Source: an uncultured Mycoplasma sp. (GTDB taxonomy: Bacteria > Bacillota_I > Bacilli_A > Mycoplasmatales > Metamycoplasmataceae). From it: DNA of 64,000 nt. Under the pieces are notes generated by a model. The model saw only the letters and a list, made by a program, of their open reading frames with translations. It was not told the DNA's origin and made no database searches. A program made the translations under genes and the position numbers. Shown here piece by piece: positions 1-13,239 of the stretch; the first letter of the stretch is position 1, and every line of letters begins with the position of its first letter. The stretch lies in assembly GCA_947040455.1 (NCBI GenBank), contig CAMRBN010000002.1, positions 92,803-156,802 of the forward strand, in the 5' to 3' direction.

Positions 1-705
1 CAAATTGGATGATGGGAATATTGTTTCAGATAATGTTGAATTGCCGGTTCCATTTGCAATTCCTCAAACCATTAAAGCAAATAAAGTTCCAAAAGTTAAA
101 GCTATTAATATTGGAATCATTTTCAAAAATTTTTTTGTGAAAACAAAACAAAAAACAATTATTGAAAATGTTAATATAGAAATAACTATTAATGCTCAGC
201 GACTACCTAAATCTAAATGATTTGCATAAGCGGGATTTAAATATGAATCTTTGGCAGCGTTTGTCATTAAGGATAAACCAATCATCATTATTGCTGGACC
301 CACTATTATCGGAGATAATATTTTTTTAATATATGCTTGACCTTTTGTAAAATGAATTATTCCTGCAACTACAATATAAATAATTCCAACAATCATTAAA
401 GATAGAAATATATTATAGCCAGAAGTGCTTCATAAGGATGTCATGGCTCCCAAGTAAGCAAAAGAAGAACCTAAATAAATAGGGACTTTAAATCCTGTCA
501 TACATAAATAAATTATTGTCCCTATTCCTGAACAAAAAAAAGCAACTTGAATTGGAATAACTTCATAACCCGCAGATTCATTAACTAACATTGGGACTAA
601 AACATTTGATCCAAACATTGCAAAAACATGTTGTAAAGATAAAATCAAAAATTTAAAAATAGATTTAGGTCTTTGATGAATTCCAATTAACATATTTTCT
701 TGCAT
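1..705 (-). CDS. NCS2-family uracil/xanthine permease, C-terminus beyond window
   Basis: ORFs 430-705 and 196-396 join in one frame through TGA=Trp and stay open to base 1; MQENMLIGIHQRPKSIFKFLILSLQHVFAMFGSNVLVP resembles UraA-type permeases. Confidence 0.8.
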
Positions 706-817
706 TAAAAACTAATTATATATATAAATAATGATAATTATTGTCATTATTTATTTAATATATTTTTTTTAACTAATTAATTGAAAAAAAATACATTAAT
801 ATGTGAGGTGTTAAATT

Positions 818-1321
818 TTGAAATTTTTTATAAAAACTTTAATGTTTTCTATGTTTTTAGGTTGCTTATCGATTGGTATGATTTATCTCTTAAATACAAA
901 TTTCATTGAAAATAAATCTTCAATAATAATTGAGGACAAATTAATTGCAACAATCTCTGGAGCTGTAGATTCTCCTGGAGACTATTCATTTATTAAAGAT
1001 CAAACTATTAGAGAAATAATTTTTAAAGCAAATGTAAAAAGTTCTGCTGATATCCATTTATTAGGTTTAGAGTTTAAACAAAATAAGTCATTTGAAATTA
1101 TCGTTCCTTATAAAGTTGGTGAAATTCCTAAAATAAAATATTCAGATATAAAAACAATTAACCAACTCAAGGCAATAGGAATCAAAGATAATATTTCAAA
1201 AACAATTATCAAATACAAAAATACCAACAAAGGAACCCCGATATGAAATGAAATAGATGATCTTCCAGGTATAGGTGAAAAAACTCTAGTTTATTTAAAA
1301 GAGCATATTGATCTTTCTTAA
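818..1321 (+). CDS. comEA: ComEA-like competence protein (N-terminal TM, C-terminal helix-hairpin-helix)
   Basis: TTG start after a GAGGTG Shine-Dalgarno; TGA read through gives C-terminal DLPGIGEKTLVYLKEHIDLS HhH motif; followed by comEC. Confidence 0.7.
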
Positions 1322-1338
1322 ATTTTCTTCTTTTTGTA

Positions 1339-2628
1339 TTGGGTTTGATATTTTCTTTTGCTTATTGAGAAACAAAAGAAGCCAAGTGGCTTGTTTTTAT
1401 AATTATTATATTGATTATTATATTGTTCACTTCTTGGAAGTGATTAATAAGTTTAATTTTTGTTATACCTTGTTTTATATGTGGAATTTATTTTCTCAAT
1501 ACCCCTAAACACATTGTCGAAATAAATGATAAATATAAAATTAGTCAAGTTATTTCATCTGGTTATGTGATAACTGAAAACAACAACAAAATATTATTAA
1601 AATCAAAAAGCATTTTCAATATAGATGATTTAATAAATGTTAGAACTACAAATATTGAAGATTTAAGATTAAAAAAAGATAAATATAGCAATTATTTAAA
1701 GTCTTTAAATATAAAATATATTGCAACTAATGTTAAGTTATTTAAAATAGACAAAAAAACTTCAATTAGAGCTCAATTTATAAACTATTTACTAAAAGGT
1801 CCTAATTTCTATGTTAAATATGCTTCTTTAATTTTAACAGGTAAGAGAAATGATTTAAACAAAGATCTATATGAGAAAATTAAATATATATCTGTTTTGC
1901 ATCTTTTTGTTATATCTGGATTTCACATTAATTTATTAATGACAGTTATTTTATTTGTTTTTAAAAAAATTAAAATTAAAAAAATAATTAGTCAATTTAT
2001 GGGGTTTTTAATTATTTTTATATATTTACATTTTTTGAATTTTCCACTAAGTAGTTTGCGAGCATTTTTATTTTTAATTCTTTGTTTTGTCAATAGAGAA
2101 TTACTTAATAATAAATTTAATAAAATAGATATTCTCTCCTTTATTATGTTAATTATTTTTATATCTAATCCTTTTGTTATTTTTTCGCTATCTTTTATTT
2201 TCACTTTTTTAATCACATTTAGTATTTTATTTGTTGTTGATATTAAAAATAAAAAAATAAAAATTTTGCTAATTGCTTTAATTTCTTACTTGTGTTCTGT
2301 AATTCTTTTTATTCATATAAATGGTTGAATTAATATTTTAGGATTAATTAATTCAATTATCTTTTCGCCAATCGCTGCAATGAATTATGTTATTTCTATT
2401 TTTGGTTTTCCATTTAAAAATTATTTAAATTATTACTACATGGGCATTGACTATGTAATTAATATTTTTTATAAAAATAGCTTTATTATTAACGTTGATA
2501 TTAGTTGACAATTTATTTATATGTATTATTTATCTTTTTTTCTTGTATTGTCAATTATCAAGCATTATAATATCTTGAAAAATACCAATATTCAAATTAG
2601 AAAATCCTTGACCTTGATTCGCCTTTAA
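1339..2628 (+). CDS. comEC: ComEC/Rec2-like DNA channel protein, start codon uncertain
   Basis: Frame open through several TGA codons; multi-TM; ComEC-like signature SVLHLFVISGFHINLL; TAA at 2626-2628. Confidence 0.7.
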
Positions 2629-4353
2629 AGACTTTGATGATTTATTATCCGTTTTATATAATTGTAAATATACATCTTTACCATTAGAAATAACTTCATA
2701 AAAATCTCTATTCTTAATATCTTCATCTTTATACACGGTTCCATCTTCAAAAGTTTTCATGAAACTTTCTCTAAATGTAGTTGTTGGTCTGTCAAGAGAA
2801 ACAGTTAATGAATCATCTTCACCTGTATCTAGTTTATTATTATTATTTTTATCATTTCAAACTTTTATAGGTGAAGATAAATCAACTTTAGCAATATTAA
2901 TATAAGGAGTGGTGTAACCAAATTTATTTTGCATTTTAGCAAGATCTCTTTGTTTTGACAAAACATTGCTTTTTGCACTCAAAAATTTATATTCATAATT
3001 ATTTTTTAGAAAATCATATTTTTTATATGAACCATTTACATCTTTTAGTAATAATGATTTATATTTTTTTGATTTGTCTAAAAATCCTGAAAACATAATA
3101 TTTGTAAAATCATTTTTCATTAGCGGACTTCTTGTGTTTTTTGAGACTTGTTCAGAAGAGTTGCTTAAAAATATTTGTGAAATTCCGTAATTATATCCAC
3201 CAATATCAAAATATGCCATTCATAAATTTTCAGCTGTAGATTGAACAACATGTTTTTTTCCAGTACTATCAGTAAAATTTCCTCCATAAGGATAATCCAT
3301 AAGAATTAATTCATCATTAATTTTATAAGTTTCCTTACCTAAATAATCTATTTTTCGGTTTTTTGAAATATCCATAGCGATTGTTGTTGGAGAAAAAGAT
3401 CCTTGATATTCTGTTCCTGTAAATGTAGTTGTTTGATTTGCTATAGAAGATCCATTTAGGTTATCTATATATGATATTTGTTGTAATTTTCTAGTCAATA
3501 ATTCATCTATAGAAAATAAATAAGTATATTTATTGGAATCAATTAAAAAATCTCTTTGTGAACCTCTTGATGGTATCTTTGTAGTTAAATTAAAATCATT
3601 TATTTTCAAATAATCGCTTTCCTTGTTTTTATTTTTAATGTTTATTCCGTTAGTTTCTTTATAAAATTCACTTGCACTTTTTTTACTGGAAATACTATTT
3701 TTATTATTGCTCAATAAATTGTTTGTAACGTCATCGTTATAGTGCAATGACTGTTCAAATGCTTCTAAAAATTTTTTGGGAATATTTTTATGAACACTTT
3801 TATTTTTATTTTCATAAAATAATTTTTTAGAATTTCTAATGTCGTTTGTACTAATACTAGTTATATATGTATTTGCAAAATGATGTCCATATTCATGAAA
3901 AATAGTTTGAAAAACTAAATCTATTTTTTCTCGTAAAGGAATGTTTTGAAATTGCGGTATTAAATTAGAAATGGATATTGATATTTCGCTAGTAAAAGGA
4001 TTATATTGTCCACTAACATCACTATTTAAAATGGATAAATTATTGATGGTAATTTTTTTTAGTGATTCAATTTCAGGACCAAATTGTAAATCAGATTTAA
4101 TTCTTTTATTAATGGCTTGTAATCCTTCATAACCAAAAAAATATGAGCCATTACTTTCATATTCAATTAACTTGACTGGCACATCTTGTGATTTCTCTAA
4201 AACTATTTTTTTTTCATTATTTAGATTGTTGTTTTCGTTAGTTGTTTGGTTGTCCATAATTAATTCAACGGATAATCATGTTATAGTTCCGACCAAGACT
4301 AAAGAAACCCCAAATAGCGCAACCTTTAATGATTTTAAAACATTTTTTTTCAT
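2551..4353 (-). CDS. Membrane-anchored putative zinc metallopeptidase (HEXXH)
   Basis: ORFs 3220-4257, 2857-3219 and 2551-2760 are one frame with TGA=Trp; N-term MKKNVLKSLKVALFGVSLVLVGTITWLSVELI is a signal/anchor; HEYGHHFANTY contains HEXXH. Confidence 0.7.
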
Positions 4354-4371
4354 ATTAAATATATTATACTA

Positions 4372-6688
<2,317 letters not shown>

Positions 6689-6744
6689 AATCCTCTTTCT
6701 CTATATTAATTATTTTTAAATTATAGTTGAAATTATTTCAATTA

Positions 6745-6780
6745 AAATAAAAAATAACTCCTTGAGGGAGCTACTTTTGA
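6745..6780 (-). terminator. Rho-independent terminator downstream of ftsZ
   Basis: Minus strand AAGTAGCTCC-CTCA-AGGAGTTATTTTTTATTTT: stem with G.U pairs followed by a U tract. Confidence 0.6.
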
Positions 6781-6848
6781 TAAATTAGTATAAAATTTTA
6801 TCTTTTTAAATTTAATTACAAAATTTTCGAAACATCAATTTAGCAATT

Positions 6849-7982
6849 TTATTTTAAGAAAAATGGAATTTCATCATCATCTTCATCAATTATTTTAAAA
6901 GAGTCATCGTGAATGTTGGCGTTTTTTGGTATGAATTCTTGATCGAATTCTTCTTCCTCGTGTTTTTTATGTTTTGAACTACGGTTAAATATGTTTAATG
7001 ATTTCTCACTTTTTGGTTCAACTTGTTTAGAACTAGTTTTACTTGAAGTGGCAATTATTGAAACATGTATTTCGTTTTGAATACTTTCGTCTTTTCTAAT
7101 CCCAAAAATAATATTGATATTTTCGTTTGTTTGTTCTTTAATTTTTGTCATAATGAAATTTGCTTCTTTTAAAGATATATCACTTCCGCCAGTTATGTTA
7201 ACTATAGCATCTGTAGAATCATTAATAGAATTTTCTAACATGTTCGAACTAATGGCTTTCATTACAGCTTTTTCAGCCTTATTTTTTCCAGAAGATTTTC
7301 CTTGTCAAATATATGCATTTTCTTTATTTTTAATTACAGAACATACATCTGCAAAATCAAGATTAATATATGATGGTTTTAAAATTATGTCTGTTATTAT
7401 TTGTACTGTATTTTTTAAAATTTTATCTGCCATAGTGAAGGAATCTTCAAAAGAAATATCGGAGTAGTTTTCTAATAATTTATTGTTTGAAACAATTATT
7501 AAAGAATCCACTGTTTTTTTAAGTTCTTCTATTCCACTTTGTGAATTGATGTCACGTTTTTTTCCTTCGAAAGAAAAAGGTGTAGTGACAATTGCGATTG
7601 TTAATATACCCATATCTTTTGCTATCTTTGCAATTATAGGAGATGCACCAGTTCCGGTGCCTCCGCCCATACCTGCCGTAATAATCAATAACTTACTGCC
7701 CATAATTTTATTTCTAATTTTTTCCTCGGAAGCAATTGCAGCACTTTTCCCAATTTCAGGATTAGCGCCAGCCCCCATGCCATCGTTTATTTCACTACCT
7801 AGATAAATGGAGTTTTCTGATTCAATTGTATCTAATGATTGTTTATCTGTATTTGCAAAAATAAATTGTACACCATCAAAATCATCATTGATCATTTTGG
7901 CAACTGAATTATTTCCACAACCACCAACCCCAATAACTTTTATGTCAATTAAAGGTATTTTTATATTTTTAGCATTAGTCAT
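6849..7982 (-). CDS. ftsZ: Cell division protein FtsZ
   Basis: IKVIGVGGCGNNSVAKM and tubulin signature AGMGGGTGTGASPIIAKIAK; C-terminal DDDEIPFFLK resembles the FtsZ C-terminal peptide. Confidence 0.95.
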
Positions 7983-7999
7983 ATTTTGTCGTGTTTTCC

Positions 8000-9229
8000 T
8001 TATTTAGTTATTGATGAAACGTTTTTTTTGTATAGGGGTTTCATTCAACCTTTTTGAGTAATTGTATTAGGTTTTGTAATAGCAATAATTTTTTCATCGT
8101 TCTTAGTTTTACTTATATTTTCCAGTAATTTAGTTAATCCAAATATTGGTCTATTGTTATAATTTAACAATAAATAATTAATTGGTCTCATATTAATGCA
8201 AATGATATTATTTGGTAGAATTGTTTTGAAATATTCTTCCATTTTTTCAATTCCTTCTATTCTTCCAATTACATTTAGAGTATAGGCCTTAAGAGATTCA
8301 TGTTTTGTTTTAATAAATTCATCAACTTCTTCAAGTAATGTTTTTATAAATGATTTTAATATTGCGGTTAATTGAAAAGCTTTTATATGCATATTTTTTT
8401 TGTGAAAAATAATTCTATTTAACTTTTCGTTATCTTTTGTAATAATACCTTCATTAGCAATCAATTCATAAACCAATTTTTTAGAAACTTTAAATTCGCT
8501 TGCAATCTTTGTGCATAAATCTTCAAAAGTATATTTTAAATTTTTGGTAACAACAGTAACCCCGTTATTAGTAATGATTAAGTTCGAATAATATTTTTCT
8601 ACCTGCATGGTAATTGATACATTCTTTCTTTGCTCATTCTCTAAAATATATGGGCTTACATTTGAACTTGAATATATTTGTGATATTTTCAAGTTTGCTT
8701 TTTTACAAATATTTAAAGCACTATTATAATGATTTTTAGTTAAAGTTGTAACGGAAAATAATGTTTCTATTTTTTTAGCCTTTTTTCCTATTGGTAGTTC
8801 ATAGTACACTTTCACTTTATCATCTTCACCAGTTACATTAAATTGAAATGGTTGAAATAATATAGGAACATCATCTTGCGAATTTTCGTTCTTATTATAG
8901 AATTCTTTCACTTTTTTTAGCGCGTTATCATAGTGTTTTTGACTTATTTCTTCATTGTTTAAGTTAGATATATTTTCACTAATAAGTTTTTGTTTTATTT
9001 TAGCTAGAGAAGTTGCATCATAAATGATTGATACTTCATGAATCTTAGCAAAAACCAGTTGTTCAATTTCTTTTATAGATTTCTTGATAAATTCAATCGA
9101 TGTTGCGGCATCTACTGGGATATCTTTATCCGAGAAGATTTCAACGTTGTTTGAATTAAATTGTTCTATTGCAGTTATTGAAATTTCTTTATTTGATATT
9201 TTCATTAAAACTAAAATCTCTTTTTCCAT
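8000..9229 (-). CDS. FtsA-like cell division protein (weak similarity, supported by position)
   Basis: 410 aa with TGA=Trp, between rsmH and ftsZ where ftsA normally lies. Confidence 0.5.
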
Positions 9230-9248
9230 ACTTATCTTTTTTCCATTT

Positions 9249-10145
9249 CTATCTTATTTTTTTTAATACTCTAAGTTTTGCACTTCTAGCACGATTATTT
9301 AGTTGAATTTCTTCTTCTTTAGGTGAATATGTTTTAACTGACCAATGTTTCTCTTCTTGAATTGGAATTTTATGGTCAATTTTACTTTTTGTTAGGTTTC
9401 CAAAATATTTTTTCACAATTCGATCTTCGATAGAATGAAACGATATTATTGCTAATACAGAATCTTTCTTCAAGAATTCCATTGAATTGTCTAGAAGGAT
9501 TTTGAGTGATTCCAATTCATTATTTACCGCAATTCTTAAAGCTTGGAAAACAGCTTTTGCTGGATTCTTCATTCTTACAATTTTTGCAGGTAAACTATCA
9601 CGTATAATATTTACTAATTCTTCAGTCGTATTTATTGGTCTATTCTTTATAATGGCATTCGCTATTACTTTTGGTAATTTTACATCTGCGTTATTTCTAA
9701 AAATTTCGATCAATTCATCTTCAGAATAATTATTTACAATCATACTTGCATCTAATTCTTGGCTCTGATCCATTCTCATATCAAGATAAGCATCTTTGGA
9801 ATAAGAAAATCCGCGATTTTTATCATCGATTTGTGGAGAAGATATTCCTAAGTCAACAAGAATTCCATCTACGTTTTTAATTCCAAGTTTGTCTAATGTA
9901 TCCTTAATGTTTATAAAGTCTGAATGCACTAGCTCGAAATTGCTGCCTACTTCTGAAAGATAACTATTAGATTTTATAATAGCGTTTATATCCTTGTCAA
10001 AAGCGACTAACATACCTTCAGGAATTCGTTTCAAGATTTCTCTTGAATGTCCTGCTCTTCCAAGTGTTAAATCTAGATATATTCCATCTTTTTTAATATT
10101 TAAAGCCTGTATGACTTCATTTAGTAAAACCGGAATATGATCCAT
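9249..10145 (-). CDS. rsmH: 16S rRNA (cytosine1402-N4)-methyltransferase RsmH/MraW
   Basis: MDHIPVLLNEVIQALNIKKDGIYLDLTLGRAGHS; GILVDLGISSPQIDDKNRGFSY. Confidence 0.95.
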   Translation of the reverse strand: MDHIPVLLNEVIQALNIKKDGIYLDLTLGRAGHSREILKRIPEGMLVAFDKDINAIIKSNSYLSEVGSNFELVHSDFINIKDTLDKLGIKNVDGILVDLGISSPQIDDKNRGFSYSKDAYLDMRMDQSQELDASMIVNNYSEDELIEIFRNNADVKLPKVIANAIIKNRPINTTEELVNIIRDSLPAKIVRMKNPAKAVFQALRIAVNNELESLKILLDNSMEFLKKDSVLAIISFHSIEDRIVKKYFGNLTKSKIDHKIPIQEEKHWSVKTYSPKEEEIQLNNRARSAKLRVLKKIR

Positions 10146-10588
10146 TATAATTTAATACCTTTCTTATACATTTCTGTTGTAAGACTTGATAAATAATCTT
10201 CATCTTCAAAATCTTTTTGTGAATTTGCATAATTTTCACTAGATCACATTTCAACATGTGAGCCAACTCCAACAAATACAACTTCGTTTTTGATAGAGGC
10301 AGGAAGCAAATGTTGTTCAGTAATGGTAAATCTACCAATTTTATCAAGTTCTACTTCAACAGTATTACCCAATATATAACGATTATATTTCTTAATTAAA
10401 GGATCTATTGCGTTATTTGATTGAATTCTTTGAGCAAAATCCTCAAATTGTGATTTAGATCTTAATTCCAAATTTTTATCAGCACCAAAGGTGATGTAAA
10501 AAACTTGTCCAAGCTCTTCCCTCAATTTGGGGGGTACTATGGCTCTATTTTTAGAGTCAATATTTCTCAAATAAGTACCTAAAAACAT
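10145..10588 (-). CDS. mraZ: Transcriptional regulator MraZ
   Basis: MFLGTYLRNIDSKNRAIVPPKLREELG; extended through TGA to a TAA overlapping the rsmH ATG (TAATG). Confidence 0.9.
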
Positions 10589-10621
10589 TTACCACTCCTT
10601 ACCACTATCTTCCATATTATA
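10589..10621 (-). promoter_or_regulatory. mraZ promoter -10 with two direct repeats (candidate MraZ operator)
   Basis: Minus strand TATAAT (10616-10621) then AGTGGTAA repeated with 10-nt period just before the ATG, enclosing AAGGAG. Confidence 0.45.
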
Positions 10622-10710
10622 CATACTTATATATAAAATATTTAAATTATGTGTAAAATTATGATTTATTTTAATCTATATTTTTACAGAATATAAAACA
10701 CCTAAAAAAG

Positions 10711-10740
10711 CAAAAAAAAGGACTTTTAGTCCATTTTTAA
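10711..10740 (-). terminator. Rho-independent terminator downstream of rpmF
   Basis: Minus strand GGACT-AAA-AGTCC followed by TTTTTTTT. Confidence 0.6.
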
Positions 10741-10758
10741 TGTCTATTTTAGTTACAA

Positions 10759-10953
10759 TTAACGGTCGTTAAGAGCCTTATAACCTTGTACTTTTTCACC
10801 TTTGTAAAAACCACAAAACATACACGCTCTATGTTGTTCTATTTTTTGAGAACAGTTTTTACATGCAACTAAATTTAATTTAGTCAATGAATCATGCGTT
10901 CTACGAGCACGTTTTCTTCGCTTGGAAGTTTTACGTTTAGGAACTATAGCCAT
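10759..10953 (-). CDS. rpmF: 50S ribosomal protein L32
   Basis: MAIVPKRKTSKRRKRARRTHDSLTKLNLVACKNCSQKIEQHRACMFCGFYKG. Confidence 0.97.
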   Translation of the reverse strand: MAIVPKRKTSKRRKRARRTHDSLTKLNLVACKNCSQKIEQHRACMFCGFYKGEKVQGYKALNDR

Positions 10954-11068
10954 TTTAATCTCCTCTTAATTTCAACTTTTTGATGAATATATTTTAATAA
11001 TTATATCATTATTTAATAAAAATGACTTTTATTTTTATTAAATCCTATATGTTAGTAGAATTAAAGAT

Positions 11069-11965
11069 ATGTCAATAGGAATTATAGCAGAATACAATCC
11101 ATTTCATAATGGTCACATATATCAAATTAATTATATTAAAAAAAATTTTCCTGGAGAAAAAATTATTGTTGTAATGTCAGGCAAATATGTGCAAAGAGGC
11201 GAACTTGCAATCGCTTCTTTTAGAAAAAGAAAGCAAGTAGCTTTGAAACATGGAATTCATAAGGTTATTGAGTTACCGCAAAAATTTGTTCTTCAAGCAG
11301 CTCATGTATTTGCACAAGCGGCTGTGAGTTTACTGAATAAACACAAAGTTTCAAAGATAGTTTTTGGCTCAGAAACAAATAATATAGATCTTTTTTACAA
11401 TATTGCAAATACTTTGAAAGATAATTTTGAAGAATATAACAAACAATTAAAATTAAATTTAAAAGGCGGCAATTCATTCCCTCGAGCTTCAGCGCTAACT
11501 TTAGAAAATATGTGTGGTAAGTCATTTCAAATGCCAAATGATATTTTGGGAATAGAATATGTTAAGGCGATAATCAATAATAACTACAAAATTAAAGCTA
11601 TATGTATAAAAAGAGAAGTTGGATTTCATTCTGATGAAACAAAGGGGAATATGGCTTCGGCGTCAAAAATTAGAAAAATGATTTTTGATGGAGAAAATAT
11701 TTCTAAATATTCTCCAATGATTTTCAAAAAAACACCCAAACGCATTGAAGATAAATATTCAAAATTTCAAAAAATAATGAAAACAAAACCCTTAAGTGAA
11801 ATCGCTAGTATAAATTTAGTGTCGGAGGGAATAGAAAATCTATTTTATAAAAACATTGATGAACCTACTTATGAAGCCTTTGTAAATAAAGTAAATTCTA
11901 AAAGATATACTTCTAGTAGAATTAAAAGAATTATTTTGAATATTCTTGTATTTTATAAAAAATAA
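11069..11965 (+). CDS. tmcAL: tRNA(Met) cytidine acetate ligase-like nucleotidyltransferase (TmcAL/YlbM family)
   Basis: MSIGIIAEYNPFHNGHIYQINYIKK nucleotidyltransferase motif. Confidence 0.85.
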   Translation: MSIGIIAEYNPFHNGHIYQINYIKKNFPGEKIIVVMSGKYVQRGELAIASFRKRKQVALKHGIHKVIELPQKFVLQAAHVFAQAAVSLLNKHKVSKIVFGSETNNIDLFYNIANTLKDNFEEYNKQLKLNLKGGNSFPRASALTLENMCGKSFQMPNDILGIEYVKAIINNNYKIKAICIKREVGFHSDETKGNMASASKIRKMIFDGENISKYSPMIFKKTPKRIEDKYSKFQKIMKTKPLSEIASINLVSEGIENLFYKNIDEPTYEAFVNKVNSKRYTSSRIKRIILNILVFYKK

Positions 11966-11990
11966 TTTAATTATTTAATTTTAAAAAAAT

Positions 11991-12020
11991 AAAAACACCA
12001 CTTAAATACGGTGTTTTTAT
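11991..12020. terminator. Bidirectional terminator between tmcAL and the Cys-rich ORF
   Basis: AAAAACACC-ACTTAAATAC-GGTGTTTTT. Confidence 0.8.
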
Positions 12021-12048
12021 TTTGTATTACCAATATTAAATAATTAAA

Positions 12049-12171
12049 TTATTTTTTCATTGAACATGAAGATCCATCTTTACATGAAGATTCATGTTTG
12101 CATGAACATGTTTCTTTTGATGGACATGAACAAGAATTCATTTCGCAAGATTTTTTCTCAGAATTTTCCAT
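12049..12171 (-). CDS. 40-aa Cys-rich small protein, possible metal-binding peptide
   Basis: MENSEKKSCEMNSCSCPSKETCSCKHESSCKDGSSCSMKK, 7 Cys; AAGGAGT Shine-Dalgarno 6 nt upstream of ATG; shared terminator downstream. Confidence 0.65.
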   Translation of the reverse strand: MENSEKKSCEMNSCSCPSKETCSCKHESSCKDGSSCSMKK

Positions 12172-12301
12172 ATTTTAACTCCTTATTTTAGGTTTTTTGT
12201 GACCATTATTTAATAGAATAGTCACAAAAAAATTATAGCATATTTTAATAGTGTCTCAAATCATAATTTCTTTATTTGACAATATATGTTATTATAAATA
12301 T

Positions 12302-13198
12302 ATGTTATTAAAAGAAGAAATTGTCTTAAAGTCAAATGAAAAAGTTAGAATAGATAAATTTATAGCTGATAATAGTGTTTTTTCTCGAAATGAAATCAAA
12401 GAAATCATAGATTTATATGGAGTATATGTTGATGGAACTTTGGTTAGGAAAGTCAAATTTATGATTAATGAAGGTCAAACAGTTGTGATTAAAGAAAAAA
12501 TCCAAAATGAAATAGTTATGATTGCTCAAGACATTCCGGTTGATATAGTTTTTGAAGATGATCATATCATTATCATTAACAAAAAAAGTGGAATGGTTGT
12601 TCACCCAGCTCCAGGAAACAAAGATGGAACGCTGGTTAATGCCTTACTTTTCCATTTTAAAAATCTTTCAGATTTAAATGGAAATATTAGACCAGGAATA
12701 GTCCATAGAATTGACAAGCATACTAGCGGTTTGATTTTAATTGCTAAAAATAATGCTGCTCATAAATATTTTTCTGAATTAATTAGAGACCATAAAGTAA
12801 ATAGAATTTACAAAGCTCTTGTTGTTGGAAAAGTTATGAATGATGTTATTCATATCAATGTTCCAATTGGGCGTAATGTTAATGATCGTCAAAAAATGAC
12901 GGTAACTAGACAAAATTCAAAAAACGCTATCACTCATGTATATCCAGAAATAGTTTATCCAAATTACACCTTGGTTCGTTGTGAATTAGAAACAGGAAGA
13001 ACTCATCAAATCAGAGTTCATCTAAAACATATTAACTTTCCTGTGGTTGGTGATCCTGTATATGGAAGGTCTTTAGATGACTTTCACCAAAGGCTACATG
13101 CCTATAAATTATCTTTTGTTCATATAACTGGTGAATTCATAGAAGTCGAATCAGAACTGCCCAGTGAATTTTTCAAAAATATAGATTTAGAATCTTAG
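12302..13198 (+). CDS. Pseudouridine synthase, RluD family
   Basis: S4-like N-terminus plus NKKSGMVVHPAPGN, GIVHRIDKHTSGLILIAKN, LETGRTHQIRVHLKHI. Confidence 0.9.
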   Translation: MLLKEEIVLKSNEKVRIDKFIADNSVFSRNEIKEIIDLYGVYVDGTLVRKVKFMINEGQTVVIKEKIQNEIVMIAQDIPVDIVFEDDHIIIINKKSGMVVHPAPGNKDGTLVNALLFHFKNLSDLNGNIRPGIVHRIDKHTSGLILIAKNNAAHKYFSELIRDHKVNRIYKALVVGKVMNDVIHINVPIGRNVNDRQKMTVTRQNSKNAITHVYPEIVYPNYTLVRCELETGRTHQIRVHLKHINFPVVGDPVYGRSLDDFHQRLHAYKLSFVHITGEFIEVESELPSEFFKNIDLES

Positions 13199-13239
13199 AG
13201 ATTTGATATAATTAATACATTTAATAAGGAGTGTTAATT

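Noticed and set aside
1308-1508. ORF track 66-aa frame overlapping the comEA stop
   Set aside because: Different frame from the comEC frame that reads through TGA and continues into the ISGFH core; low-complexity chance ORF.
7483-8007. Plus-strand ORFs opposite ftsZ (107 and 66 aa)
   Set aside because: Antisense to the FtsZ GTPase domain; no independent support.
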